Below are positions 52,638-61,698 of a stretch of DNA of 64,000 bases, in pieces. Position 1 is the stretch's first letter, and every line of letters begins with the position of its first letter. Below the pieces are notes generated by a model, which worked only from the letters and a program-made list of their open reading frames with translations, searched no databases and was not told the DNA's origin. The stretch lies in the NCBI RefSeq assembly GCF_040833955.1, contig NZ_CP162133.1, positions 682,001-746,000 on the forward strand. Reading direction: 5' to 3'. The DNA comes from Leptospira sp. WS60.C2. GTDB lineage: Bacteria; Spirochaetota; Leptospiria; Leptospirales; Leptospiraceae. Position numbers and translations under genes: made by a program.

Positions 52638-54210
52638 GATAGATCACATTTGTTTTTGTAGCTTCTGTTAAAAAAGCACTTAGAGTCTCTTTCGATCGGA
52701 AACTGCCTTTTAAAAAGCCTTCTTTCCAATCCTTACGATGTTGTTTCATAGTGTCGATAAGAGATTGTTTGTTCGGAAAATCACATAATTGTTTTGTAAT
52801 ATGTTCCCCTTTGAAAAATAAAAAATCTCCTTTAGCAAAAAACTTTTTCTCTTCTTTCGGTAAACTTTCAATTAAGGTTCGATTTTCTTTTGCATAGGTA
52901 TCGATCGCTTTTTTTGTTATCTCCCAAACTAATTCATCTTTGGGATTGGTTTTGTTTAGTTCAATGGCGGATACGATCATTATGGTAACACCAAATAAGA
53001 GCACTGGGATCCACTTCCAATGGATATGGTTTTCTTCATTCCAATACAAAAATGCTAAAAATGTGATGGGCAACCAATAAAATCCCATAAGGTCCCAATC
53101 CGCCGGAAAACCCAATTGAGGATTGTGAATCAATCCGTGTAGTACAAAAGCAAACGTTGCTACGAACATCAATCGGTGATTCGGTTGCTTGATGAAATTC
53201 TTCCATTTTTCTTTTTCAAACAACCATTGGTATACAAGATAGAAACTAGAAAGAAAAACATTCCAGTAGAGAACCGAAAAAAATTCTTTGAAGTGGTTCA
53301 TGGAAATCAAACGTTTGATTGGATAGAAGGGGGGATGGATGAGGTGAGTGCTATTTCTATCGACCGTTGGGTCATGTAAAAGAGTCAAATAAACAAACCA
53401 TGGCAATAGGATCATAGATCCAATCACGGTACAGAGAATCAGATGTTTGACTTTTTTCTCTTTAGGAGAATGGAAATACCATAAATAAAATAGCAAAAGA
53501 GCTAAATATCCGGAAACTAAATGAAATAACATTGATAAGGCGACAAGAATCGTACTGCCATATAATAATTGATCGTTATCTTTCGGTTCTTGCGAGTATC
53601 GGTGAACAAATAGATATAATCCTAAATGTATTGTTGTCACCAAAGTATAATTTTCAGCGTAACCAAAGGTAAGCAAAAACCCACCAGATGAAAGGAGAAT
53701 GAATATAGAAAGATTATTTGATTTATTTTTTCCTAACCACAGGAAACTCGCTAAAAAGAAAACACCAGCAGTGTAGGATAAAATAGAATAAGAGACAACA
53801 GGATCTTCTGAAAGTTGGAAAACGGAAAGAAGGTTTGTGAGTTGGCTATGGAGGATACTTTCTAAGATTTCATCCAAGGTAAATTGGAAACCAAAAAGTT
53901 TTGTTTCTAAAAGATTGGTTTCAAGTAAAAGGAGTCCGTCTCCCCAACTGCGATTTAAAATGGGAAAACACAACATGAATAAAAAGAACATGCTGGCAAT
54001 CAACCAGTTCTGTGGAAGATAACGAGTGTTCAATATTTCATTTACATATTTTTTTTTCCTGGCGATGAGTAGCGCTGTTTGTAATCCCAAAAAGAAAATA
54101 GCGATGACCACATACTTATTTTGGTTTGCTGGGAAAAACCAGGGTTTCTTGGGAAACCATTGTGCAAGGAGTATAAATAAATAGGGAATGTAGAGGTATA
54201 AATATTTCAT
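52594..54210 (-). CDS. Polytopic membrane protein, GT-C glycosyltransferase-like
   Basis: This 538-residue protein has about 11-12 membrane helices and a short C-terminal soluble tail (about 430-538). An early extracytoplasmic loop contains NRSWGDGLLLLETNLLE and then TLDEILESIL, an arrangement like the acidic first loop of GT-C (family 39/PMT-like) lipid-linked sugar transferases. A later loop has HDPTVDRNSTHLIHPPF and GFPADWDLMGFYWLP. The GT-C call is inference from topology and acidic motifs. Its ATG overlaps the upstream gene stop as ATGA, and its 3' end overlaps the REC-SpoIIE gene by 44 bases. Confidence 0.65.
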   Translation of the reverse strand: MKYLYLYIPYLFILLAQWFPKKPWFFPANQNKYVVIAIFFLGLQTALLIARKKKYVNEILNTRYLPQNWLIASMFFLFMLCFPILNRSWGDGLLLLETNLLETKLFGFQFTLDEILESILHSQLTNLLSVFQLSEDPVVSYSILSYTAGVFFLASFLWLGKNKSNNLSIFILLSSGGFLLTFGYAENYTLVTTIHLGLYLFVHRYSQEPKDNDQLLYGSTILVALSMLFHLVSGYLALLLFYLWYFHSPKEKKVKHLILCTVIGSMILLPWFVYLTLLHDPTVDRNSTHLIHPPFYPIKRLISMNHFKEFFSVLYWNVFLSSFYLVYQWLFEKEKWKNFIKQPNHRLMFVATFAFVLHGLIHNPQLGFPADWDLMGFYWLPITFLAFLYWNEENHIHWKWIPVLLFGVTIMIVSAIELNKTNPKDELVWEITKKAIDTYAKENRTLIESLPKEEKKFFAKGDFLFFKGEHITKQLCDFPNKQSLIDTMKQHRKDWKEGFLKGSFRSKETLSAFLTEATKTNVIYLKSLEANTICHPLL

Positions 54211-56069
54211 GGAGTTTCTTTCTCGTAATATTCTTCCGGAATTTCGTCGGCTGCTATCAATGGAAAATGACCTTTCCTTATGTTAAAGAAGAAAAGTTCA
54301 GGAACACTATAAAAGATGGTGTCTGTCCCTTTGCTTACATCCTTTCCTCCATCAAATGGTGCTTTCACAATTCCGACCCCAATGTAACCAACACCCCAGA
54401 GGAGATTGGCAAAACCTAAGATGGGACGGTTCCAAATGCTTTCTTCTGTAAAAAATAGAAATGAGTGATCCATTGGATTTGGTCTATAGATTATGGAAGT
54501 GGGAACAAATCGTTCTTTGAAATGGATCTCTTTCCAATCTTTGATTTGTTTCCGTTTTAAATTTCGATAAGAAGGATACAGTTTGTATTCTTTGGTATAA
54601 GGACTAGAGCTGAATTTCATAGCGGCAATAGATGGAACAAAATTTAAACCATACACTCGATGGGTTAATGGATCCCAAAAGGTTTCCTCTCCAATTTTTC
54701 CTTCAGGGAAGAGTAGGTTCAGATAAAAAAACAATTCGTTTGTGCAGTTTTGTAAAACCAAATGATAGGAATAGAGAGTTTGAATCTGTTTTGTGTATGT
54801 TTCCCATTCCTTCCTCCTTTGATTGATTTCTGTGTTGTGGATGGTGTCTAAAGAATTTACTACAGAGTAACGGTAGGGATTATGGCCCACCAAATTGAAT
54901 TCAATTCCTTCAGTGAATTGTTTTCTTTCCATAAAACTTTGGTAACGCGATAAAAATGATTCCCAATTATAAAATGAAATGGGATGATATTCTTTCTTAA
55001 AATCATTTCGTTTCTCAATGAATAAGGATTCGTATTCTTTTTGTTTGGTGTTTAGAACAGAAATGGGAAGTTCAATTGATTCAAAATAAGAAAATCCTGT
55101 GAAGTTTTTTTTAGGGAATACAATTTGCCCTTCTTGAATTGATTTTTGGATATAGAGAATTCGAAGGAGAAGTGACATTTCTTCCCAATCAAAACATTCG
55201 TTTTTTAGAACGCAGATTCTTAATTCTCCAACGAGTTGTTTTAGATGCCCTTCCCAAGCTATAACTTCATCATGGGTAAGAGAAAAAAAATCTCCTTCCA
55301 GTTTCACAAATGCTTGTTCATACAATTGTACGGGGTTTTGTAAAAAATGTCTGACAAAGTGTTTACGTTCTCTTTGGATCCTATGGTTTGTCTTGGTTTG
55401 GATTGTGGACACCAATCGAAGTGGACTGGATGTGTCAGGTAAAGGCGTTCCTTCATCAAATCCATCAGAGGCAACACTCGTGTTTTGTTCCCAACGTTTT
55501 AGAGTTTTGGAAATGATTTCTATTTCATGGGTTTGGAAACGAAACAGTTTCGGGATGACAGAATTGGGATCTGCTAAATTGGTAAAATATCCCAATCCAG
55601 AAATTGTATTTTGAAATGGTCCATTGATGGAAAGCGATTCATTCCATTCCAATGCTTCTTGAAGATTCCTTTGGTTTTGGATATGGGTCTCTTGCACTAA
55701 ATATAGTTCATTCCATTTTTGCCGTAATGTTTGTTTTGCTCTTTCAGAGAGATTCCATTCATATAGTTCAATGTTTCGATTTTCAACTACACCATATTGA
55801 AATCGAAAGTCTTCCCAATGATCTCTTACAATATGAAAGATCCGGTCTTCAAATGAATACTGCAAATGATAGACTCGGTCACCCAATAACAATGCGGAAT
55901 GTCCTCCGCTAGATTGTCCTGAATTTGAATCAATGTACAAAAATCCATATCGATTGGGTTTTGATTGTTTCGGATTCGAAAAAACAGGGGAGAGATAATT
56001 GAAGAAGGTAAAAGTGATGAGAAAGAGAAGGGATTGGGTGGAAAGTTTCCACCCTGATAGGAAATGAAT
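54207..56069 (-). CDS. Secreted protein with permuted NlpC/P60-LRAT-like (DUF4105-like) motifs, non-canonical start
   Basis: The protein has up to about 620 residues. Motifs are SSGGHSALLLGDRVYHL near the start of the TTG frame and, about 390 residues later, LVLQNCTNELFFYLNL. His before Cys is the order seen in circularly permuted papain-fold proteins (LRAT, YiiX and DUF4105 types), so a peptidase or acyltransferase fold is possible. The first ATG/GTG/TTG is TTG 55940, only 14 codons before that His motif. Upstream the frame stays open and encodes KLSTQSLLFLITFTFFNYLS then PVFSNP, a good signal peptide, with no usual start codon. ATT 56069 or ATA 56072, 11 or 8 bases after AGGA, are the nearest candidates. 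Otherwise a frameshift or sequence error must be present. Confidence 0.65.
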   Translation of the reverse strand: MHFLSGWKLSTQSLLFLITFTFFNYLSPVFSNPKQSKPNRYGFLYIDSNSGQSSGGHSALLLGDRVYHLQYSFEDRIFHIVRDHWEDFRFQYGVVENRNIELYEWNLSERAKQTLRQKWNELYLVQETHIQNQRNLQEALEWNESLSINGPFQNTISGLGYFTNLADPNSVIPKLFRFQTHEIEIISKTLKRWEQNTSVASDGFDEGTPLPDTSSPLRLVSTIQTKTNHRIQRERKHFVRHFLQNPVQLYEQAFVKLEGDFFSLTHDEVIAWEGHLKQLVGELRICVLKNECFDWEEMSLLLRILYIQKSIQEGQIVFPKKNFTGFSYFESIELPISVLNTKQKEYESLFIEKRNDFKKEYHPISFYNWESFLSRYQSFMERKQFTEGIEFNLVGHNPYRYSVVNSLDTIHNTEINQRRKEWETYTKQIQTLYSYHLVLQNCTNELFFYLNLLFPEGKIGEETFWDPLTHRVYGLNFVPSIAAMKFSSSPYTKEYKLYPSYRNLKRKQIKDWKEIHFKERFVPTSIIYRPNPMDHSFLFFTEESIWNRPILGFANLLWGVGYIGVGIVKAPFDGGKDVSKGTDTIFYSVPELFFFNIRKGHFPLIAADEIPEEYYEKETP

Positions 56070-56527
56070 TATAGTTGGTATCCTTTTGATACTAGTTTTG
56101 CAACAACTACGTTTTGCTTTGCGATATCTTCTGTTACTAATTTCATTTCAGAAGTAGTTAAGTTAGCTTGTTTCAAACCTTGTCCGATGGCAATGTATGT
56201 GGAAGGATTGGATTTCCATGCAACAACACCATGTTTTTTTGCGATAAGAGATAATTGATTTTCTAATTCTTGTTTTTGGTTTTCATAACGAATTTGTAAC
56301 GAAACGCTCGCAATGATATCTTCTTTGTATTCATTCATAGCTTTTTCTTTTTTCTCATCTTCGGAGATAGAAGAAATACTTTTTGAAACCGATTTTACTA
56401 GGGCAGAAGCGGAATCAGAAACAGAAACACCGATACGGCTTGCACTTCCAGATGCGGAATCTAAAATAGAACAATTGTTAATGGAAATAAACAATGCCAA
56501 AACTGAAATCAATGTGAAAACTCTCAT
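56069..56527 (-). CDS. Putative lipoprotein, unknown function
   Basis: This 152-residue protein has a signal segment MRVFTLISVLALFISINNC ending in a plausible lipidated Cys19. A Ser/Ala-rich linker follows (SASGSASRIGVSVSDSASAL), then a helical part with a coiled-coil stretch (ASVSLQIRYENQKQELENQL). The tail AKKHGVVAWKSNPSTYIAIG and VVVAKLVSKGYQL is globular. ATG 56527 or 56536 is possible. Its stop codon lies where the downstream hydrolase gene must begin, so the two are tightly coupled. I recognise no family. Confidence 0.65.
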   Translation of the reverse strand: MRVFTLISVLALFISINNCSILDSASGSASRIGVSVSDSASALVKSVSKSISSISEDEKKEKAMNEYKEDIIASVSLQIRYENQKQELENQLSLIAKKHGVVAWKSNPSTYIAIGQGLKQANLTTSEMKLVTEDIAKQNVVVAKLVSKGYQL

Positions 56528-56605
56528 GGAACGCATAAAAAACCTCTTACGTCGAATTGCAAAGATTCTAAGTTGAATTTAAAAGCCGTCAATGAATTTT
56601 CTTTC

Positions 56606-58492
56606 TTAAACAGAAACGACAACGGAACCAAATGCAGGCAGAGTCGTTTCAAATCCACCATCCACAGGTCGTAAATCCACCATGGTTCCTGTCCAAAAAT
56701 CCAAGAATGGGGCTTTTGTTTTCACTCCTGGAGGTAATGTGATTTTGACTATTTTTTCTTCTTCTGTTGGATTCCAAATACCCAAATAACCACCTGGATT
56801 GTAGAGTCCAAGAGGAAATTCATTTTCAAAAATACCAATCGGGATTGGGGTGTATGCTTGGCATTCCCTGTTGAGTTGGAATGCTTTTTTTAATAGATCC
56901 AATCGATCCATTTCTAGTTTTGTCAAATCATCGGAAACGAGTAACATTCCACCAGACACTGCCATGACAGATGCCATCAGCGTGGTTTGAGCTTCGTTCA
57001 TTTTGTTCTTCTTCTTTCGGACAAGCAAACAATCTGGATCGTTTAACCAAAGATGTCTGTGCATTGATGACCTAGTGATATCATTGATCAATGCCTTTTC
57101 TGTACAGAGTGCATTGCGATCTTTTAGGAACACGCGTAATCGTTCTGGATACCAAAATGGTGCCACATCACACGAAATTCTCATTCCATCAAAAAAACCA
57201 ATGGAGGGTAACATCGGTGCACCACATCCTAATAGGAATGTATTTTTCCCAACTACTTTACGAATGAGTTCTAAGGCATTTTGGTAACGAGCTTGTGGCG
57301 ATAAACTTTTGTTATATACATCGCCAGGCAAAAGTCCTGCATACAAAAAGTCCAATTTTAAATAAGGATAACCCCATTCTTTTACAATGGTGGTAAACAC
57401 TTTTTCGATATACGAAAGTGCCGTAGGGTGTGTGATGTCTAAAGCGTAAGTGTATCCTCTACCCCAAAGTGGATTGTAAAGGGCAGGCACTGGTTTTCCA
57501 TTTTGGTCTTTCAAAATTGCTTCTGGATACTTACGAAAGAATTCTGATTTTTTGCGAACAAGAAATGGTGCAAGCCAAATCCCAGGTTTTAATCCTACAC
57601 GTTTGATTTCATCTGCAAGGATTCGCATGCCCCCTGGAAATTTATCATTTGGATACAGCCAATCTCCGATTTCTCTTTGGTAACCATCATCAATTTGAAA
57701 AAATTCAAACGGTAGATTGAGTTCTCTTACCTTTGTTAAATTGTCTAATATGATTTTTTGGTCGATGCCAGTGTAATAATAATACCAAGAGCACCATCCT
57801 GTTGGAACTTTTTTAGGTAAATTGGTTGGGCCTTCTTTTTTACCAAGTTCTTCAAAGTATTTGAGTAGTTTTGTTTCTGGACTTCCTTTGAAAAACAAAA
57901 CTTTGATTTTTGAAATATTGAGTTTTGCATTGGGGCGCAAATCAGGAAGGCAATGGATATCATAAATCACTTTAACGGAAGTTACATTTCCTTCACTTCC
58001 AAAGACAACTTCAAACTTGGTTCCAAATTCCCCTGCTTCGAGAGGTGCATATAAAACACCATTTTGGTTTCCTTTGTTATATAAAAGAGTGAGGTATTCT
58101 GATATGAATTTCCCTACTTTTTTTTCATTTTTGGAATACACATTTTCTTGGGAGTAATGTAAGAATGATAAGAGTGGAGACCTGTCGATGTCTGAACTTT
58201 CCATTTTTCGAGAAATCGACCATGACTGGTATCCGTGTTGGAAGAGGCTAAACCCATTTCCTTCCGGAAGATCAGACAGTTGTAATTCAAGGTGATCAAC
58301 AGAAAATCCAACTTCTGGTCTTGTACTCTCTCGCCAAATCAACTTAGGACTGAGGACTGTTCCCAGTTTGGAATCCTTAGTCGTCGTGAGTAAAAGTTCG
58401 AATTTTTTACATTCGGATTGGAAAACGCCTGTTTTGACAGGGAGGAAATGGGAGATGGTGACGGAATTATGAACTCTATATTGAATTTTCAT
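56606..58492 (-). CDS. Alpha-galactosidase-like glycoside hydrolase (GH36)
   Basis: This 628-residue enzyme has an N-terminal beta-sandwich (about 1-210) and a TIM barrel. Barrel motifs are GWCSWYYYYTGI, FFQIDDGYQREIGDW, GLKPGIWLAPFLV, the nucleophile Asp in YLKLDFLYAG, and the likely acid/base Asp in MRISCDVAPFW. A C-terminal beta domain ends it. No signal peptide is seen, so it probably acts in the cytoplasm on alpha-galactosides. No sugar transporter is near. It lies upstream of the lipoprotein-hydrolase-GT-C genes only by position (about 70 bases from the lipoprotein start, same strand) and may feed the same transcript. Confidence 0.9.
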   Translation of the reverse strand: MKIQYRVHNSVTISHFLPVKTGVFQSECKKFELLLTTTKDSKLGTVLSPKLIWRESTRPEVGFSVDHLELQLSDLPEGNGFSLFQHGYQSWSISRKMESSDIDRSPLLSFLHYSQENVYSKNEKKVGKFISEYLTLLYNKGNQNGVLYAPLEAGEFGTKFEVVFGSEGNVTSVKVIYDIHCLPDLRPNAKLNISKIKVLFFKGSPETKLLKYFEELGKKEGPTNLPKKVPTGWCSWYYYYTGIDQKIILDNLTKVRELNLPFEFFQIDDGYQREIGDWLYPNDKFPGGMRILADEIKRVGLKPGIWLAPFLVRKKSEFFRKYPEAILKDQNGKPVPALYNPLWGRGYTYALDITHPTALSYIEKVFTTIVKEWGYPYLKLDFLYAGLLPGDVYNKSLSPQARYQNALELIRKVVGKNTFLLGCGAPMLPSIGFFDGMRISCDVAPFWYPERLRVFLKDRNALCTEKALINDITRSSMHRHLWLNDPDCLLVRKKKNKMNEAQTTLMASVMAVSGGMLLVSDDLTKLEMDRLDLLKKAFQLNRECQAYTPIPIGIFENEFPLGLYNPGGYLGIWNPTEEEKIVKITLPPGVKTKAPFLDFWTGTMVDLRPVDGGFETTLPAFGSVVVSV

Positions 58493-58546
58493 CTTGGAAA
58501 AATCTATTTGATGATTTTGTTAGGGTGGTTTCCATAGTAAGCCATT

Positions 58547-59185
58547 ATGACCCAAAAACGTTCAACTATAAAACCAGTCGTTTTACAAGGAGATCTGAAC
58601 GAAGATTTTTTTGAAGCCTTCAAAAAGGATGACCGGTTGGCTGTGGATTGTGAAATGATGGGGCTTAATCCCAGAAGGGACAGGCTTTGTGTCGTTCAAA
58701 TTTCCGATTCAAAAAATAAAGTTGCTTTAGTGCAAATCCTCCCTGGCCAAAAAGAGGCCCCTCATATCCAAAAATTATTCGAATCTAAAGACATTACCAA
58801 AATTTTCCATTTTGCTCGTATGGACATGACCTTCTTACGTGCAAGACTTGGTATTAAAGTACAAAGTGTATTTTGTACCAAAATCGCAAGTAAGTTAGCA
58901 CGTACTTACACCGATAAACATGGATTAAAGGAACTGATTCGAGAGTTTTTTGAAGAGAACATCGACAAAAAGAACCAAAGTTCGGATTGGGGTAAAAAAA
59001 TTCTCACCAAAGACCAAGTAGACTATGCATCCACCGATGTTCGATTTTTGATTTCTCTTGAATCCATTTTGACAGAAATGATGATCCGTGAAAATCGATT
59101 TGCCCTTGCCGAAAAGTGTTTTGCTTTTTTGGAAACACAAGTGGAGCTCGACTTACTCGAAGTATACAACCTCTTCGAACACTGA
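58547..59185 (+). CDS. RNase D-like 3'-5' exonuclease (DEDDy)
   Basis: This 212-residue nuclease has the DEDDy motifs in order: exo I VDCEMMGLNPRRDRL (Asp and Glu), exo II FHFARMDMTFL (Asp), exo III YASTDVRFLISL (Tyr and Asp). It lacks the HRDC domains of full RNase D (about 370 residues), so it is the short single-domain form found in many bacteria. It probably trims structured RNA 3' ends. Its stop overlaps the radA start as TGATG, so the exonuclease and the recombination protein are coupled. Confidence 0.92.
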   Translation: MTQKRSTIKPVVLQGDLNEDFFEAFKKDDRLAVDCEMMGLNPRRDRLCVVQISDSKNKVALVQILPGQKEAPHIQKLFESKDITKIFHFARMDMTFLRARLGIKVQSVFCTKIASKLARTYTDKHGLKELIREFFEENIDKKNQSSDWGKKILTKDQVDYASTDVRFLISLESILTEMMIRENRFALAEKCFAFLETQVELDLLEVYNLFEH

Positions 59186-60552
59186 TGGCAAAAAAACAAC
59201 TCCCACAATACCAGTGTAAAGCCTGTGGTGATACCTTTAGTCGTTGGGCTGGAAAATGCCCATCTTGTGGTGAATGGAACCAAATCGAAGAAGTCACAAA
59301 CACTTCGCAAGGTAGGTTTGATTCTCCTGTATCGTTAAAACCAAGAGACAGAAAGTACACAGAACCCAAATCCATTGGATCGGTTGTGAGTGATGCCCAT
59401 ACGCGAACGCTCACAGGATTTAGTGAACTGGATTTGGTTTTGGGAGGTGGGATTGTTCCAGGAAGTTTGGTGTTAGTTGGTGGTGAACCTGGTGTTGGAA
59501 AATCAACCTTGGTTTTGGAAATCGCAAAAAACATCGCAGACCAAGGAAAGGTCCTCTATATCTCGGGGGAAGAATCTGCTTCCCAAATTGGCCTTCGTGC
59601 CAAACGGATGGGTGTCACATCCGAGAACATCCTTCTCTCCTCTGAAGTGTATGCCGAAAACATATCACAAATGATTTCCGACCTAAACCCCAAAGTGGTT
59701 TTCATTGATTCCATCCAAACCATTCTAAAAGAAAGTTTAGTGAACCAAGCAGGAACGATTACACAACTGCGTGAGTCTTCCCAAGTGTTTTTAGAAACCG
59801 CCAAACGTACGTCAGTTCCAATTTTTCTCATTGGACACATCACAAAAGAAGGCCAAATTGCGGGTCCAAAAGTTTTAGAACATTTGGTCGACACCGTTTT
59901 GTATTTTGAAGGGGATCGTTTTAATTATTACCGCATTTTACGAGCTGTAAAAAACCGATTTGGGGCAGTGGGTGACACCGCCATTTTTGAAATGGCACTT
60001 GGTGGTCTCAAACAAGTTCTCGACCGACATCGTTTGTTCATCTCCCCAGAAACAGAAGAAAGATCAGGTAGTGTTTTGTCTTCTGTGATGGAAGGATCCC
60101 GCGCCATCAGTGTGGAAGTGCAAGCTCTTGTCACCAAATCAGCGTTTGGGCAAGCCAGGCGAATGGCAGAGGGTCTAGACAATCGTCGTGTGATTTTACT
60201 TTCTGCCGTGATTGAAAAATACTTAGGCCTTCCTCTCTCGGAATCAGACATCTTCAGTAATCTTGCGGGTGGACTCAGCGTCGACGAACCAAGCCTTGAT
60301 CTTGCCATCACTGCATCCATTGTTTCTTCCTTTCGGGACAAACCTGTCTCTCGGGAAACAGGATACTTAGGAGAAGTGGGGCTCTCTGGAGAAGTGAGAA
60401 GCATTGGTCAGATGAGTTTACGGATCAAAGAACTGGCTGGGATTGGGATCAGTCATATTTATATCCCTCATGGAAATGGGAAAGAAGTGGAAGGAATGTT
60501 TCCAAACATCCAACTTACGCCAATCAAACACTTGCAAGAGTTAGGTTTATAA
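59185..60552 (+). CDS. radA: DNA repair protein RadA
   Basis: This 455-residue protein processes recombination intermediates as a hexameric RecA-like helicase. The N-terminal zinc finger is CKACGDTF...CPSCGEW. Walker A is GGEPGVGKSTLV, the RadA-specific motif is VKNRFGAVGDTA, and a C-terminal Lon-like domain carries VDEPSLDLAITASIVSS and GEVGLSGEVRSIGQM. ATG 59185 overlaps the RNase D-like stop; the longer frame from 59116 runs through that gene and is rejected. A lipoprotein gene converges on it 63 bases away. Confidence 0.96.
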   Translation: MAKKQLPQYQCKACGDTFSRWAGKCPSCGEWNQIEEVTNTSQGRFDSPVSLKPRDRKYTEPKSIGSVVSDAHTRTLTGFSELDLVLGGGIVPGSLVLVGGEPGVGKSTLVLEIAKNIADQGKVLYISGEESASQIGLRAKRMGVTSENILLSSEVYAENISQMISDLNPKVVFIDSIQTILKESLVNQAGTITQLRESSQVFLETAKRTSVPIFLIGHITKEGQIAGPKVLEHLVDTVLYFEGDRFNYYRILRAVKNRFGAVGDTAIFEMALGGLKQVLDRHRLFISPETEERSGSVLSSVMEGSRAISVEVQALVTKSAFGQARRMAEGLDNRRVILLSAVIEKYLGLPLSESDIFSNLAGGLSVDEPSLDLAITASIVSSFRDKPVSRETGYLGEVGLSGEVRSIGQMSLRIKELAGIGISHIYIPHGNGKEVEGMFPNIQLTPIKHLQELGL

Positions 60553-60615
60553 GAATTCTACGTTTGCTTTTTAGTTCAAAGGAATAACTCTAACATAGCA
60601 AGCAGAGCATTTTTC

Positions 60616-61470
60616 TTAGGGACAAACGTTCACTTCTTCGATTCGTAAATCATCATTGTAAACGCTTCCCGAGCTCAAACTCGGGGAAGCATACAATCCA
60701 AAGTGGGCTTGCTCTAAAACACCACAACCACCAGAAACATTCGCAGTCGATACAAGTGTTCCATCCACCCACACTTTTGCAAACCCACCTTGTGGTGATA
60801 AATCAAGACAAGTTGACAATTTTTTCCACTGCCGTCTGGGAAAACTTAGATTTGTGACTTGGTAAGAATATTGGTTTTGGTTGTGAATGGGAACATGCAT
60901 CAAATATACATAGCCCTTTGCATCCATGTTCACTAATACAACTTTGCGCCAAGCATCGGAGGGATCAGCAGAATAGGTAGCAAAACTAAACCAATCTTGG
61001 TTTGTGACAAGATCCATATCTAGATAAACATAGAATTCGATGAGAACGGGAGTTTTAAATCCGCCAGATGGAAGCTTATTCAATTGAATTGTAGGATACC
61101 CTCTGTGGTTACAATTTTGTGGATAAAAACAAAATGGTCCAGGTCCTATGATGGATGCTTTGTGAGAATAAGTACCCGTATGTTTTTGTTCCGTGCTCTG
61201 GCCATGTATAGCAGCTGATTGGTAAGGAGAAGGTACGATATAAAATAGGGAAAATTCATTTGCAGATTCGAAACTCGTTTGGAATACTCTACTATTTTGT
61301 GTTTTTGTCAATTGCTCACTTGTGCAAACAATCGTAGTGGCTGCTTGATACGCCAAAACTGCTCCAGCTAACAACTCTAAGGTTTGGTTTTCTTTGGGAG
61401 ATTGGCAACTGAATAAGAAAAAGACTGAAGTAGAAGCAAGACCCAAGAATTTTAGAACGAAGTTCTGCAT
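60616..61470 (-). CDS. Putative lipoprotein with LamG/concanavalin-like domain
   Basis: This 284-residue protein has a signal (MQNFVLKFLGLASTSVFFLF then SC) with Cys22 as lipid site. A short linker is followed by a beta-rich domain of about 220 residues: GTYSHKASIIGPGPFCFYP, LIEFYVYLDMDLVTNQDWF, KKLSTCLDLSPQGGFAKVWV and DGTLVSTANVSGG. The closing text (AHFGLYASPSLSSGSVYNDD then LRIEEV) is the usual end of LamG/concanavalin-like lectin or lyase folds. Function is probably carbohydrate or surface binding. It is divergent from the lipase gene across 228 bases. Confidence 0.72.
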   Translation of the reverse strand: MQNFVLKFLGLASTSVFFLFSCQSPKENQTLELLAGAVLAYQAATTIVCTSEQLTKTQNSRVFQTSFESANEFSLFYIVPSPYQSAAIHGQSTEQKHTGTYSHKASIIGPGPFCFYPQNCNHRGYPTIQLNKLPSGGFKTPVLIEFYVYLDMDLVTNQDWFSFATYSADPSDAWRKVVLVNMDAKGYVYLMHVPIHNQNQYSYQVTNLSFPRRQWKKLSTCLDLSPQGGFAKVWVDGTLVSTANVSGGCGVLEQAHFGLYASPSLSSGSVYNDDLRIEEVNVCP

Positions 61471-61645
61471 GATGTTTTCCTGAAAGCGGATACATGAATA
61501 GACGACACCGGTCGATTGAAACTGACAAGAATGGGGCTTACGGTGGGTGAATCCCTAATCTATGCCTTTATTTCGTCAAAAATCCCAGAAGAAGTACTGA
61601 TTGTGTCACAAAATAAAAAATTGACCCAAATTTAACACAATTAGC

Positions 61646-61675
61646 TTGACGATTTCACCACATTCGCAACATATC
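61646..61675 (+). promoter_or_regulatory. Candidate promoter of lipase gene
   Basis: TTGACG (61646-61651) and CATATC (61670-61675) are separated by 18 bases and lie 24 bases upstream of the lipase ATG. GAGGTGA just before the ATG is a strong ribosome site. The -10 match is only fair. Confidence 0.35.
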
Positions 61676-61698
61676 TGTAGATTGTTCAGAGGTGATTT

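Noticed and set aside
59004..59534. 176-residue minus-strand frame over the RNase D/radA junction
   Set aside because: It is a shadow of two firmly identified plus-strand genes with all catalytic motifs.
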